The notes beneath the pieces are model-generated. The model was not told where the DNA came from, ran no database searches, and was given only the letters and a program-made list of their open reading frames with translations. From UTCHB3 sp964531325 (GTDB taxonomy: Bacteria; Bacteroidota; Ignavibacteria; Ignavibacteriales; Ignavibacteriaceae): a stretch of 64,000 bases of DNA. The stretch spans positions 36,230 through 100,229 of the forward strand of contig CAZHCW010000014.1 in NCBI GenBank assembly GCA_964531325.1. The letters run 5' to 3'. A program made the position numbers and the translations under genes. Below are positions 17,941 through 27,700 of the stretch, one piece after another. Each line of letters opens with the position of its first letter. Position 1 is the stretch's first letter.

Positions 17941-19847
17941 TAAAGTCTTTAATTACTTTAATTCTAATCATAATCCTTTCTGTTCCTCTGTTTTCACAGT
18001 ATGATGGCGATTCTACTCAAACATATCTTTTACCGGTTGTTAGACAAAATTCTATTTCCACTGTATTTAATAAGGAACTAAGTATTTATTCACTCTCAAC
18101 AAATGTTGATTATTCTCTCGCGATTGGACGATTTAATTTTAATCTTGCCGAAAAACTTCATGCATCGCTTCTAAAATATTCGGGAGCAAACACCACACGG
18201 GACGAAAATGTTTTACGACTGTCGGGAGACTACAAGATCAATAATTATTTTAATCCCGGGGCTTTGGTGAGCAGTAAAATCTATAGTGATTCGCGAACTA
18301 CCGATATCAACACTGCGGCATCCAATTTTGGAATACTCTTCAACCGGAGTTTAATAGAGGACCTTGTAAGCATCCTCCCGTTTGGCGGATATACAGAAGA
18401 TGTCCAATCCGGTATTTCGAACAATGGTGCTATCTATGGTATCCAGGGCGGGATAGACAGAACTCTATTTTCCGAGTTTCTTATCGGTTCAAATTTTATT
18501 TTTAGAAATGAAGATATCAGCCCAAGGAAAAACACTCTTAGAGAATTTACCACAACTATAGAGAATTTCATCGATCAGGGAATTCAGAACAGATTTTTTG
18601 TTAACTACCACGAATCAGGACGGGATTTTTTCTTTGATTCAGATTCGCTTTTGCAAAATATCTTTGGAATTGAAAAAAACCTGCAGAGAAGAAACGATAG
18701 AATATTTTCTATTTCAGATGAGTTTAACTACCAAAATGTGCTTACAAATACTTCGATCAATTTTAAAGTGAACTTTTCAGACAGGATAGTAGCAAGAACC
18801 ACCCGTTACAAACTACCCGGTGATCTCTTCCCCACTTCTTTCGATTCGCAGATTGAAGAGCTAAAATTTGATCTTGCTACCGGAATCGACTACACATCAG
18901 AATCGATCGATGTAAAATTTATTTCAAGTTTTGCCGAAAGAAATGAGAAATTTCTTTTACTCAATCCTGAAAACTCGAACCCTGACTATTTTGAACAACG
19001 CCAAAAGAATGAAGGAATAAAAAATAATGTAGCCTCCCAGGTGTTTCTCTCTCTTGGCAGCATTTTTCTGATAAGTGATTACGACAGAGTGGATTTCAGT
19101 ATCTCTCACTTTAAACTAAGATATGACACACCTTCAAGCGAAAATATCGATGAAAGGGATGAACTTCTCTCTCAACTAAGACTGCGATATACAAGACAAC
19201 TCAACGCAAATCTCTCCTTGTTTGCAGGTTTCGATTTTTCCTATGGAAAACTTGTTTACATCCTCGCTGCAAGAAGTTCAAATAACAATACCAACAGAAT
19301 CTTTAGACTAACCACCGGTTATGCATACTCGGGGCGCAGATTAAAAAACTATGGAACATTTGAGATACTGGCAAACTATATGGTATATGATTTTGAAGAT
19401 TTAAATCCGGGTTTTAAAAGTTTTAGCTTCCGACAGATTTCACTCGTTGATTCTGCGATAGTAGTGTTAACTAAAGAACTAAATTTTGAGTTTAGCGGTT
19501 TTTATAAGTTAAGCGAACAAGGTGATCTCAAGTGGAACGATTACAAAATCAAACCAAGTCGCGAAATTACCGAATTGCTTCTTTTGCCTGCTCTAAGCAC
19601 ATCAATCGGAAGATTTTCTTTTAAGGTTGGGCTTCGTTATTATTCATATTTCTCAGATGTGATTATTAATGGTTCCAAGAAGGAAGAAAACTATTACAAA
19701 GGTGTAGCTCCACTTGCGGATATAAGTGCACTTTTTTACGACGCTTTTATGTTTTCGCTTAGAGGTTGGTATGAACGAATTGATTCAAAAGGTAACGAAA
19801 GAAGGTATCTTACCACTTTAAATCTTTCAGTAAAGTGGTTTCTTTGA
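17937..19847 (+). CDS. Exported beta-strand-rich protein, probable outer-membrane barrel
   Basis: A 636-residue protein I do not recognise. From the TTG at 17937, whose bases overlap the previous stop as TTGA, the N-terminus is a clean signal peptide of about 21 residues ending LFSQ; an earlier in-frame start at 17853 would place 28 hydrophilic residues ahead of it. The rest is made of alternating aromatic/polar strands and Asp/Asn/Ser-rich turns ('RFLTTGYAYSGRRLKNYGTF'-type hairpins) and ends in 'LNLSVKWFL', a C-terminal aromatic end usual for outer-membrane barrels. Coupled to an Fn3 lipoprotein gene, it may form a surface complex. No cysteine or catalytic pattern. Confidence 0.6.
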   Translation: MIKSLITLILIIILSVPLFSQYDGDSTQTYLLPVVRQNSISTVFNKELSIYSLSTNVDYSLAIGRFNFNLAEKLHASLLKYSGANTTRDENVLRLSGDYKINNYFNPGALVSSKIYSDSRTTDINTAASNFGILFNRSLIEDLVSILPFGGYTEDVQSGISNNGAIYGIQGGIDRTLFSEFLIGSNFIFRNEDISPRKNTLREFTTTIENFIDQGIQNRFFVNYHESGRDFFFDSDSLLQNIFGIEKNLQRRNDRIFSISDEFNYQNVLTNTSINFKVNFSDRIVARTTRYKLPGDLFPTSFDSQIEELKFDLATGIDYTSESIDVKFISSFAERNEKFLLLNPENSNPDYFEQRQKNEGIKNNVASQVFLSLGSIFLISDYDRVDFSISHFKLRYDTPSSENIDERDELLSQLRLRYTRQLNANLSLFAGFDFSYGKLVYILAARSSNNNTNRIFRLTTGYAYSGRRLKNYGTFEILANYMVYDFEDLNPGFKSFSFRQISLVDSAIVVLTKELNFEFSGFYKLSEQGDLKWNDYKIKPSREITELLLLPALSTSIGRFSFKVGLRYYSYFSDVIINGSKKEENYYKGVAPLADISALFYDAFMFSLRGWYERIDSKGNERRYLTTLNLSVKWFL

Positions 19848-19897
19848 TTATTCTCAAGTGAATTGTTCAATTTTTTTCTTATTTTGCAATAAAAATT

Positions 19898-20317
19898 TTG
19901 AAGTTAGTGGACCAAAAACAGTTTTTCTTACAAGTACAAAGTATTCCGGACAGCCTCTACACGGTTGAGGAGTTTATTCTCGGTATTGCCTCTGAATTGG
20001 CGATCGAAGAGGATAAACTTTATGGTATAATGCTATCTGTTTCAGAAGCCACTACCAATGCCATATTTCATGCGAACAAAAAAGATCCGGAGAAAACAGT
20101 CTCAATCTCAATTTCAGCCGATAAAGATATATTTACTGTTTCTATCAAAGATCAAGGAACCGGATTTAATCCTGTCTCCATTCCTGACCCAACCAAACCC
20201 GAAAATCTTTTAAAAGACTCGGGCAGAGGTCTTTTTCTTATGCGGATCTACTCAAAGTCTTTAAGTTTCAATCCTTCCCCACTCGGAACCGAAACTGTTT
20301 TAGAGTTCGACCTTTAA
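19898..20317 (+). CDS. RsbW-like ATP-binding protein (anti-sigma factor/serine kinase family)
   Basis: A 139-residue GHKL-fold protein of the HATPase_c_2 family. The N box 'SVSEATTNAIFHANKKDP', the G1 box 'IKDQGTGFNP' and the G2-like 'DSGRGLFLMRI' are intact, so ATP binding is likely. Family members (RsbW, SpoIIAB) bind sigma factors or phosphorylate anti-anti-sigma partners. No STAS or PP2C partner is adjacent. The start is a TTG at 19898; an in-frame GTG at 19907 is an alternative. A strong shared terminator follows at once. Confidence 0.8.
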   Translation: MKLVDQKQFFLQVQSIPDSLYTVEEFILGIASELAIEEDKLYGIMLSVSEATTNAIFHANKKDPEKTVSISISADKDIFTVSIKDQGTGFNPVSIPDPTKPENLLKDSGRGLFLMRIYSKSLSFNPSPLGTETVLEFDL

Positions 20318-20322
20318 AACAA

Positions 20323-20356
20323 AAAACCCCTCATCATTTCTGACAAGGGGTTTTAA
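20323..20356. terminator. Bidirectional terminator between the RsbW-like gene and mdh
   Basis: Arms AAAACCCCT (20323-20331) and AGGGGTTTT (20346-20354) form a perfect 9-bp stem with a 14-nt loop; T-rich sequence lies on both outer sides (CAAAAAA before, TTTTAATTT after). It serves two convergent transcription units. Confidence 0.8.
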
Positions 20357-20386
20357 TTTACTTTAACTTTTATTGCCTATCGGGTA

Positions 20387-21313
20387 TTACATCCCAAGTT
20401 TGTCAATATTCGTTTTTACATCCATAGCCGATCTGTGCAGATCAGCGAGTTCCTTATCGGTAAGTTTAAGTTCAATTATCTTTTCGATGCCGTTTCTTCC
20501 TAATTTAACAGGAACACCAACATACATACCATTTAGACCATACTCACCCTCAAGGTAAGCAGCACAGGGAAGAATTCTCTGTCTGTTCTTAACTATTGCA
20601 TCTACCATTTCAACTGCAGATGATGATGGGGCGTAGTATGCACTACCGGTTTTAAGATAATTGACGATTTCTATACCACCGTTGCGAGCTCTGTCAACAA
20701 GTTGTTCGATCCTCTCAGCAGACATCAGTTCGCTAATCGGGATTCCGGAAACAGTTGAGTATCTGATCAATGGAACCATTGAATCGCCGTGCCCACCGAG
20801 AACAAGAGCTTGAACATCCATAACAGATACATTCAGTTCTTTTGCAATGAAAAGCCGGAAACGGGCGGAATCAAGAACTCCTGCCATTCCAACAACACGA
20901 TTTTTGGGGAAACCGCTGGTTTTCATCGAAACCCATGTCATTACATCGAGGGGGTTCGAAACTACAACAATTATAGCGTCGGGTGAAGCGGGAACCACTT
21001 GTTCAGTAACAGAACGAACGATCTCAGCGTTTTTCATCAGGAGATCATCCCGGGTCATACCCGGTTTTCGTGCGAGCCCTGCGGTAATTACCACGATATC
21101 TGAACCGGCAGTGTCGCTGTAATCATTTGTTCCTATTACAGCACTGTCAAAATTTTCGACAGGTCCACTCTCCCACATATCAAGAGCTTTTCCTTGAGGA
21201 ATCCCATCGATAACATCGAGTAATACAACATTTTCTGCAAGATGCTTTTCAGCTATTCTTTGAGCTGCAGTGGCACCTACATTTCCGGCACCTACTACGG
21301 TGATCTTCTTCAT
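20387..21313 (-). CDS. mdh: Malate dehydrogenase (NAD-dependent, LDH-like type)
   Basis: A 308-residue oxidoreductase of the citrate cycle interconverting malate and oxaloacetate. It has the N-terminal Rossmann motif 'VVGAGNVGATAA', the active loop 'ARKPGMTRDD' whose R82/R88 favour malate over lactate, D148 and R151 in 'GVLDSARF', and catalytic H175 in 'GGHGDSMVPL'. Cytoplasmic, tetrameric in relatives. It follows rpmA after 13 bp and is probably carried on the rplU-rpmA transcript, an unusual but simple linkage of a metabolic gene with ribosomal proteins. Confidence 0.95.
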   Translation of the reverse strand: MKKITVVGAGNVGATAAQRIAEKHLAENVVLLDVIDGIPQGKALDMWESGPVENFDSAVIGTNDYSDTAGSDIVVITAGLARKPGMTRDDLLMKNAEIVRSVTEQVVPASPDAIIVVVSNPLDVMTWVSMKTSGFPKNRVVGMAGVLDSARFRLFIAKELNVSVMDVQALVLGGHGDSMVPLIRYSTVSGIPISELMSAERIEQLVDRARNGGIEIVNYLKTGSAYYAPSSSAVEMVDAIVKNRQRILPCAAYLEGEYGLNGMYVGVPVKLGRNGIEKIIELKLTDKELADLHRSAMDVKTNIDKLGM

Positions 21314-21326
21314 CGAGTCCTCTTAT

Positions 21327-21587
21327 CTATTCGGTTGGAGGTACAATTGAAATAAACTGACGGTCGTTAGCACGGGTCCTGAATTCAACGGTACCATCTG
21401 TTAATGCAAACAAAGTATCATCTTTGCCCTTACCAACATTAAGCCCCGGATGGAATTTAGTTCCTCTCTGGCGAACGATTATGGAGCCGGCTTCAACAAA
21501 TTGTCCGCCAAAAGCTTTTACACCAAGTCTTTGGGCATTACTGTCTCTACCATTTCTGGTTGATCCTTGTCCTTTTTTATGTGCCAT
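21327..21587 (-). CDS. rpmA: 50S ribosomal protein L27
   Basis: An 86-residue L27 with the standard N-terminus 'MAHKKGQGSTRNGRDSNAQR' and 'GVKAFGGQFVEAGSIIVRQR'. It starts directly with M-A-H-K, so there is no Firmicutes-type cleaved extension. It helps position tRNA at the peptidyl-transferase centre. 10 bp after rplU and 13 bp before mdh. Confidence 0.97.
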   Translation of the reverse strand: MAHKKGQGSTRNGRDSNAQRLGVKAFGGQFVEAGSIIVRQRGTKFHPGLNVGKGKDDTLFALTDGTVEFRTRANDRQFISIVPPTE

Positions 21588-21597
21588 TGTTAACTCC

Positions 21598-21906
21598 TTA
21601 TCCTATTTTAATTATTTCTATTCTGGTCAGATGCTGTCTGTGTCCGTTCATCTTCTCGTAATTTTTACGACGCTTCTTCTTGTACACAATAACTTTTTCA
21701 TCTTTAAGATGGCTTAACACTTTTGCGGTCACTTTTAAGCCATCCACATATGGCTTGCCAACTTTTACACCGGCATCATCTGAGTAAAGTAATACATTAT
21801 CAAATACTACTTCACTGTCAGGCTCAGCGTTTAGGCGGGGAACATAATGTTTCTCCGACTCTAAAACTTTGAACTGCTGTCCTGCTATATCAACAACTGC
21901 AAACAT
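21598..21906 (-). CDS. rplU: 50S ribosomal protein L21
   Basis: A 102-residue L21, with 'MFAVVDIAGQQFKVLESEK' at the start and the basic 'YKKKRRKNYEKMNGHRQHLT' at the end that binds 23S rRNA. First gene of rplU-rpmA-mdh. A near-perfect group-type promoter lies about 50-80 bp upstream. Confidence 0.97.
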   Translation of the reverse strand: MFAVVDIAGQQFKVLESEKHYVPRLNAEPDSEVVFDNVLLYSDDAGVKVGKPYVDGLKVTAKVLSHLKDEKVIVYKKKRRKNYEKMNGHRQHLTRIEIIKIG

Positions 21907-21953
21907 TTGCGGTCCTTTTGGTTTATAGAAAAAAATGAATTTTTGTCAGTCTG

Positions 21954-21984
21954 CAAATATAACAAACGGTTCATCCACTACAAA
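21954..21984 (-). promoter_or_regulatory. Promoter of rplU-rpmA-mdh (TTTG-N19-TAnnTTTG)
   Basis: On the minus strand TTTG (21984-21981), a spacer of exactly 19 bp and TATATTTG (21961-21954) match the Bacteroidota primary-sigma consensus in both elements and spacing. The predicted leader is about 40 nt. Confidence 0.75.
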
Positions 21985-22067
21985 GAAAATCTTTCAACTT
22001 TATTTAATTATTACTTAAATATTTTTCTTATCTTTCCACTTGTATTTTTTTTACTTGGAGACTTAAA

Positions 22068-24536
22068 TTGAAATTTACTGTACGAGATCAAATTGCAGCA
22101 ATCTGGAAAGATAAAAAAATTTCCTACACCGAATTCTTTCAACAATCAGCTATGTATGCCTCACTCTATACAGACATAAAACCTGAAAAAGTTGCGGTTT
22201 TCTCCCCAAACCGACCGGAATGGACTTTTGCATTCTTCTCCATTTGGTTGAATGGTGCAACAGGTGTACCCATCGACTTTATGTCGTTACCAAGTGAAGT
22301 TGCTTATATATTGAATGACTGCAGGCCGGAAGTAATTTTCATTCCCAAAGAGTATGTTGAAACTTTCGATAAAATTGAATCAGAGCTTTCTTATTCCATT
22401 AAAGTAATAGTGTTCGAAGAGATAAAAGAAGACTTCAATAAATTTGAAGCACGCGACTTTGAACAGACTGATATGGAAAAAACTGCCATTATAACCTACA
22501 CTTCGGGAACAACCGGAAACCCAAAGGGAGTTATGCTCTCGTTCGAGAATATATTAAAAAATCTGGAAGGGGTGTGCGATTATGTTAAAATATATACCCC
22601 TGAAAGAACCACCCTCGTCCTTCTCCCGATGCATCACATACTCCCTTTAATCGGATCATTTGTTGCTCCATTATTTGCCGGTGGAACGATGGCATTCTCA
22701 CCTTCCATGGTATCAGAGGATATTATAGCAACACTCCAAAATAACAAAGTTGCTATTATGATCGGTGTGCCACGACTTTATGAAGCCATCCGAAAAGGAG
22801 TAATGGATAAAATACGCAAAAATCATTTTGCTTCCATACTGTTCAAGGTTGCAAAAGCCGTTAATTCAAGAAATTTTTCAAGAAAGGTTTTTGGAGCAGT
22901 TCACGAAAAATTTGGGGGTAATGTCCAGTTTATGGTGTGCGGTGGTGCTAAATTAAATGAAGAGGTTGCTAACGATTATAAAACTCTTGGGTTTGAAATG
23001 CTCGAGGGTTATGGAATGACCGAATGTGCCCCGATGATCACTTTTACCAGACCCGGAAGATGGAAAATAGGCTCGGCAGGTGAACTTCTACCCGGAGTTC
23101 TTCTCGAAACAAGAGAAGGTGAAATCTTCGTTAAAGGAAGAAATGTTATGAAAGGATATTACAATAAACCTGAAGAAACAGCCGAAGTTTTGCAGGATGG
23201 ATGGCTTCGAACAGGTGATCTGGGACATTTAGACTCGGAGGGATATATACATATCACCGGTAGAGCAAAAGAAATTATTATCCTCTCAAACGGCAAAAAT
23301 ATCTCCCCTGAAGAGATTGAAGGTAAATTAAAAGAGACTTCTGATTATATAGCTGAAGTGGCTGCATACGCTGATAACGACAGCATTGCTGTAGCCATTT
23401 TACCTGAATTCAAAAAACTGGCGGCAAAAGACATTCACAATTTTGAAGAAACCTTTAAGTGGGAAGTGATTGATAAATACAATAAGACTGCTCATCCATC
23501 TAAAAAAATTGGGAAGTTTGTTCTCGTCAAAGAGGAACTCCCCAAAACACGGCTCGGGAAAATTAAAAGATTCCAGCTTGCGAATCTCGTTGAAGAAAAT
23601 CGAAAAAGTAAATCAGTTGATCCCAAACCTCAACCCGATTTTGAAGAGTACATCGTAATCAAAGACTATCTTCAAAACTTGAAAAAAGTGGACATCTTCG
23701 CTTCCGACCACTTTGAAATGGATATTGGACTCGACAGCCTCGATAAGGTAAATTTCCAGGTTTTTCTTGAGTCAACTTTCGGATTGAAGTTAAAAGATGA
23801 TCTGCACATCACCCATCCAACCGTTGAAAAACTCTCACTCTTTATGAGAGAAAACAAGTCGAAACTAAGCGTTGAAGCTGTGAAATGGGCTGAAATATTT
23901 AAAGAAGAAGTGAAACTTGATCTCCCAAAAAGCTGGTTTACTCAAAACCTGTTCAAAAATACTTCTAAACTTTTGTTTAAACTTTATTTTAGAATTACCG
24001 GTGAGGGGATTGAGAATTTACCCAACGGACCGTTTATTCTCGCTCCAAATCATCAAAGCTTTTTTGATGGTTTGTTCGTTTCAGCTTTTATTAAAAATTC
24101 AATTTTCAAAAACACCTATTTTTATGCTAAAGAAAAACATGTAAAAGGAAAATTTATAAAAGCTTTGGCAAATAGAAATAATATAGTGGTGATGGATATT
24201 AACAAGGATCTGAAGGAATCTCTTCAAAAACTTGCTGTTTTGCTCGAAAAAGGGAAAAACATCATTATCTTCCCGGAAGGTACAAGATCCAGAACCGGTG
24301 AAATTGGTGAATTTAAAAAAGCTTTTGCTATTCTGGCTCACGAAAAAAATGTTCCTGTAGTTCCTGTTTCAATTGTTGGAGCTATCAAAGCACTACCAAG
24401 GGGTTCCAAGTTTCCTAAACCCTGGAAAAAGATTAAAGTGAAGTTTCATCCTCCCGTCTATCCCGAAGGTGAGAATTATGATACACTCGTTGAAAAAGTG
24501 TTTGAGGTGGTCTCAAAAGAATTAAAATTAGCATAA
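22068..24536 (+). CDS. Fused acyl-AMP ligase, acyl carrier domain and PlsC acyltransferase
   Basis: An 822-residue three-part enzyme. Residues 1-515: ANL ligase with 'YTSGTTGNPKGVMLS', 'LLPMHHILPLIG', 'MLEGYGMTECAPM', 'LRTGDLGHLDSEGYIHITGRAKE'. Residues about 530-605: acyl-carrier domain with phosphopantetheine site S557 in 'DIGLDSLDKV'. Residues about 635-822: lysophospholipid acyltransferase with H662-x4-D667 in 'NHQSFFDG' and E737 in 'FPEGTRS'. The layout suggests that the ligase activates a fatty acid, parks it on the built-in carrier and hands it to PlsC for acylating a lysolipid, a version of Aas function with its own carrier. Start is a TTG with GGAG in front. Alone on the plus strand, divergent from rplU. 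Confidence 0.88.
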   Translation: MKFTVRDQIAAIWKDKKISYTEFFQQSAMYASLYTDIKPEKVAVFSPNRPEWTFAFFSIWLNGATGVPIDFMSLPSEVAYILNDCRPEVIFIPKEYVETFDKIESELSYSIKVIVFEEIKEDFNKFEARDFEQTDMEKTAIITYTSGTTGNPKGVMLSFENILKNLEGVCDYVKIYTPERTTLVLLPMHHILPLIGSFVAPLFAGGTMAFSPSMVSEDIIATLQNNKVAIMIGVPRLYEAIRKGVMDKIRKNHFASILFKVAKAVNSRNFSRKVFGAVHEKFGGNVQFMVCGGAKLNEEVANDYKTLGFEMLEGYGMTECAPMITFTRPGRWKIGSAGELLPGVLLETREGEIFVKGRNVMKGYYNKPEETAEVLQDGWLRTGDLGHLDSEGYIHITGRAKEIIILSNGKNISPEEIEGKLKETSDYIAEVAAYADNDSIAVAILPEFKKLAAKDIHNFEETFKWEVIDKYNKTAHPSKKIGKFVLVKEELPKTRLGKIKRFQLANLVEENRKSKSVDPKPQPDFEEYIVIKDYLQNLKKVDIFASDHFEMDIGLDSLDKVNFQVFLESTFGLKLKDDLHITHPTVEKLSLFMRENKSKLSVEAVKWAEIFKEEVKLDLPKSWFTQNLFKNTSKLLFKLYFRITGEGIENLPNGPFILAPNHQSFFDGLFVSAFIKNSIFKNTYFYAKEKHVKGKFIKALANRNNIVVMDINKDLKESLQKLAVLLEKGKNIIIFPEGTRSRTGEIGEFKKAFAILAHEKNVPVVPVSIVGAIKALPRGSKFPKPWKKIKVKFHPPVYPEGENYDTLVEKVFEVVSKELKLA

Positions 24537-24543
24537 AATATAA

Positions 24544-24570
24544 TTGAACTTATAACAGTTCAACAATTTT
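24544..24570 (+). terminator. Weak terminator after the fused ligase-carrier-PlsC gene
   Basis: TTGAACT (24544-24550) and AGTTCAA (24557-24563) form a 7-bp stem with a 6-nt loop followed by CAATTTTT. The stem is AT-rich, so strength is uncertain. Confidence 0.5.
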
Positions 24571-24573
24571 TAC

Positions 24574-24604
24574 TTTGTTAGACTCGGAAATTTTCCTTAA
24601 TTTA
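24574..24604 (+). promoter_or_regulatory. Candidate promoter of the first giant type IX cargo gene
   Basis: TTTG (24574-24577), 19-bp spacer, then TTAATTTA (24597-24604), a partial match to TAnnTTTG. A similar pair precedes the second cargo gene (TTG at 30551, TTAATTTG at 30572-30579). Leader about 115 nt. The region 24605-24727 shows no gene. Confidence 0.35.
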
Positions 24605-24727
24605 CGGACGATTCGGATTAACAAAACTGAATCGACTACTCATTAACAAATCATTAATGCATACGGGTTATCTTTTAAGTAAACTCAAAATGTGACTATC
24701 ATTCATTCATCATAAATAAGGTGGTTT

Positions 24728-27700
24728 ATGCGAAATAAACTTACTTTCTCCTTGAGTGCCATTATGTTGGTGTTATTCCTTGTTATAGGGTCAACACAGA
24801 CACAAGCACAATACAGGACTTCAGTTTGGGAAAAAAGTGCCAAACTAACAACCAAACCTCTATGGCTGGGAACAGACACGGAGAGAGGCACAGCATTTGG
24901 GAACAACAAATTATATGTTGTCTCCAGAAAATGGGCTGCCAATGTTTACACTGTTGATGCTAATACGGGCGATTCGACAGGTGCTTTAAATGTAACCGGC
25001 GTTACCGGTGGTATCTATCCATTAAATGATGTTGAAGTTGCTGCTGACGGTGCGATATACGCAGCCAACATGACTACTAACGCAACGACTGCACCATTTA
25101 AAATTTACAGATGGTCTAATGATGCCGCTGCTCCTGTTGAGGTTGCGAGTTATTCTCTTACGGCCCAACGACTTGGTGACAAATTCACTGTTGTTGGCTC
25201 CGCCGCTGATAATTCACTCACAATATATGCACCTGCATCAACCAATGCTAATAGCGCACCATCAAACATAGTTTATAGATGGAGAACTACTGATCTTGGT
25301 GCAACACTTGTGCTTGATTCTATTGTGTTAACCGGTGTTTCAACTACCGCTCCCGGTGCTACCGCAGCAGTTTATCCACTTACAACCGGTCTTTCCGAAT
25401 TCGCTTGGAAAGCAAATGGAACTCAGTTGAGAAGATTTAATGCTGATGGAACAGTAATTGATTCTATAAACACTAATGTTCTTCCAACAGGATCAAATGC
25501 TCTTACTTATTTCACAGAGGGTGGGAAAAAGTACATCCTGATTTATCAGTACACCGGTACTCCACAAAATGGTTTGAGACTTATTGATGTTACCAATCAA
25601 TACAGCACTCAACATCTGGTTCTCGATTATACCCCGAGCCTCGGTACTACTGCAAATTCCAATGGTACCGGAGATGTTGACCTGATTTCAAATGGTGATG
25701 GTTCTTATGATGCTTATGTTTTTGCAAGCAATAACGGTTTGGCAAAATATAAATATTATTTTAACGGACTTCCTGATGTTACTACTGTCAGTTCTTTCCC
25801 GTATACAGTTGATTTTGCCTCAGGTTTAATCACAGATGGCGGATGGTCAGGTAACTTCATTGATAGAGGTACTGAATCAAAAACCAACTTTGCAGCAAGG
25901 TACCTTTATAACTATATCCCTGTTGCTCAATCAGGAATAACTTTTGGAAACCTCATTTCTCCCAAAATCCAACTTCCTGCTAATCACAGAATTAAATTCT
26001 GGTGGAAAGATGATGATATCTCTGCCGTAATCGGGCAGGATACCACATTTTTTGAAGTTTCAACTGACAATGGAGTCTCTTGGAATACAGTTGGTTTCCT
26101 CTCAAGGGCAGGTAATATGGCTGCTTATGAAGAAGCAATTTTCGACTTAAGTGCTTATGCCGGAAATAACTTCAGAATGAGATGGAGAGACAGAACAAAT
26201 GGTAGTGGCTCAGCATGGGGATTTGGTCTTGACGACATTCTCATCGAAGCCCTTCCAATGGTTCCTGTCTTGGCGCTTAACCCAACCTCAACTGCTTTTG
26301 GTTCCACATATATTGGTGGAAACATGCAGAAAACAGTTGTAGTGAGCAACAACGGTGGTGCTGCATTAACAGGAACTCTGACTCTTCCTGCAGGGGTTAC
26401 AGCTAACACTACCTCATTAAATGTTCCAAATGGACAATCATTTAATCTTTTGCTTACCTGGACACCAACCACACCCGGTGCTTACAGTGATTCAATAAGA
26501 TTTGTTACTAATGATCCTGTAGCCGGTGATTTTTATTATCAACTCACTGGTACTGCTGTTACTCCATTTATCTTAAACGAAGTGGTTCAAAATTTTGATA
26601 CTTCAACAGGTACAATTCCCGCAAACTGGACCGGAAATTATACCGTGAACGCCGGTGGTGGTATTGGTTGGTCAAAGAGACTAACGAGAAACCTCTGGTC
26701 ATCAACACCGACCGGATTTTTCACATCTCCTCTCTTTGCCTCAACTGCAACCTCTGTATTAAAATTTAAATACAGAGCAGTTAACTATTCAGGATATGGC
26801 ACAGGTACTGCAACAGGAACACCAGCCACTTCCTTTAAGATTTATGTCTCTGTTTCAACAAATTATGGAGGCAGCTTTACTGTTGTCGATTCAATCGGTG
26901 CTCATAATCATGTTGCCGATACAAATTATGTTGAAAAAATCTGGAACCTTTCCGCTTATGCAGGTCAGACTATTCAGGTAAAAGTTGACGGTAATTTTTT
27001 AGCCGGCGATTTCTATTCTGATTTCGACGACTGGTTCATGGGAACTCCTGCGCAAGTAGCTATCGATTGGGGTAACCTCCAATGGCCACTTACTGCTACC
27101 ATCACCCAGGGTGACTCGCTTACCGTTTATGGTCAAGCATACAAAGGTGGTGTCACGGATTCAACCGGACAGGCGTTTGGCTTGAAAGCATGGGTTGGCG
27201 TTAGTGCTACAAACACAGACCCTTCTACATGGACAAACTGGACAGAAGCAACATTTAATGTTCAGGCCGGAAACAATGACGAGTTCATGGCTTCCTTTGG
27301 CAAAAACCTTGCCGTTGGTACTTATTATTATGCCTACAGATATGAATATCTTGGTGGTCCATACAGATACGGTGGAACAACCGGTTTCTGGGATGGTACA
27401 ACCAGCATCTCGGGTGTGTTGACGGTTAATCCGTTCTACATCACCACATTCCCTTATTTCCAGGGATTTGAAGAGGCTGCCTTCCCACCAACCGCATGGG
27501 CAAGAGTTGACAGAAATACCGGGTCAACCTGGAACAGATCAACTTTACAACCAAGAACCGGTACAGGACATGCCCGTTATTCTTACAGCAGTTCGTTCCC
27601 CGGAGATGACTGGTTAATTTCCCCGGGAGTTCAGTTGAATGCCGGACAGGTAATTGAAGTCTCCTACTGGTATAAAGCACAATCAGGTTATCCTGAAAGA

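Noticed and set aside
24605..24727. Small RNA or small protein gene ahead of the first cargo gene
   Set aside because: No hairpin with T-tract and no credible reading frame with a ribosome site; more likely a leader.
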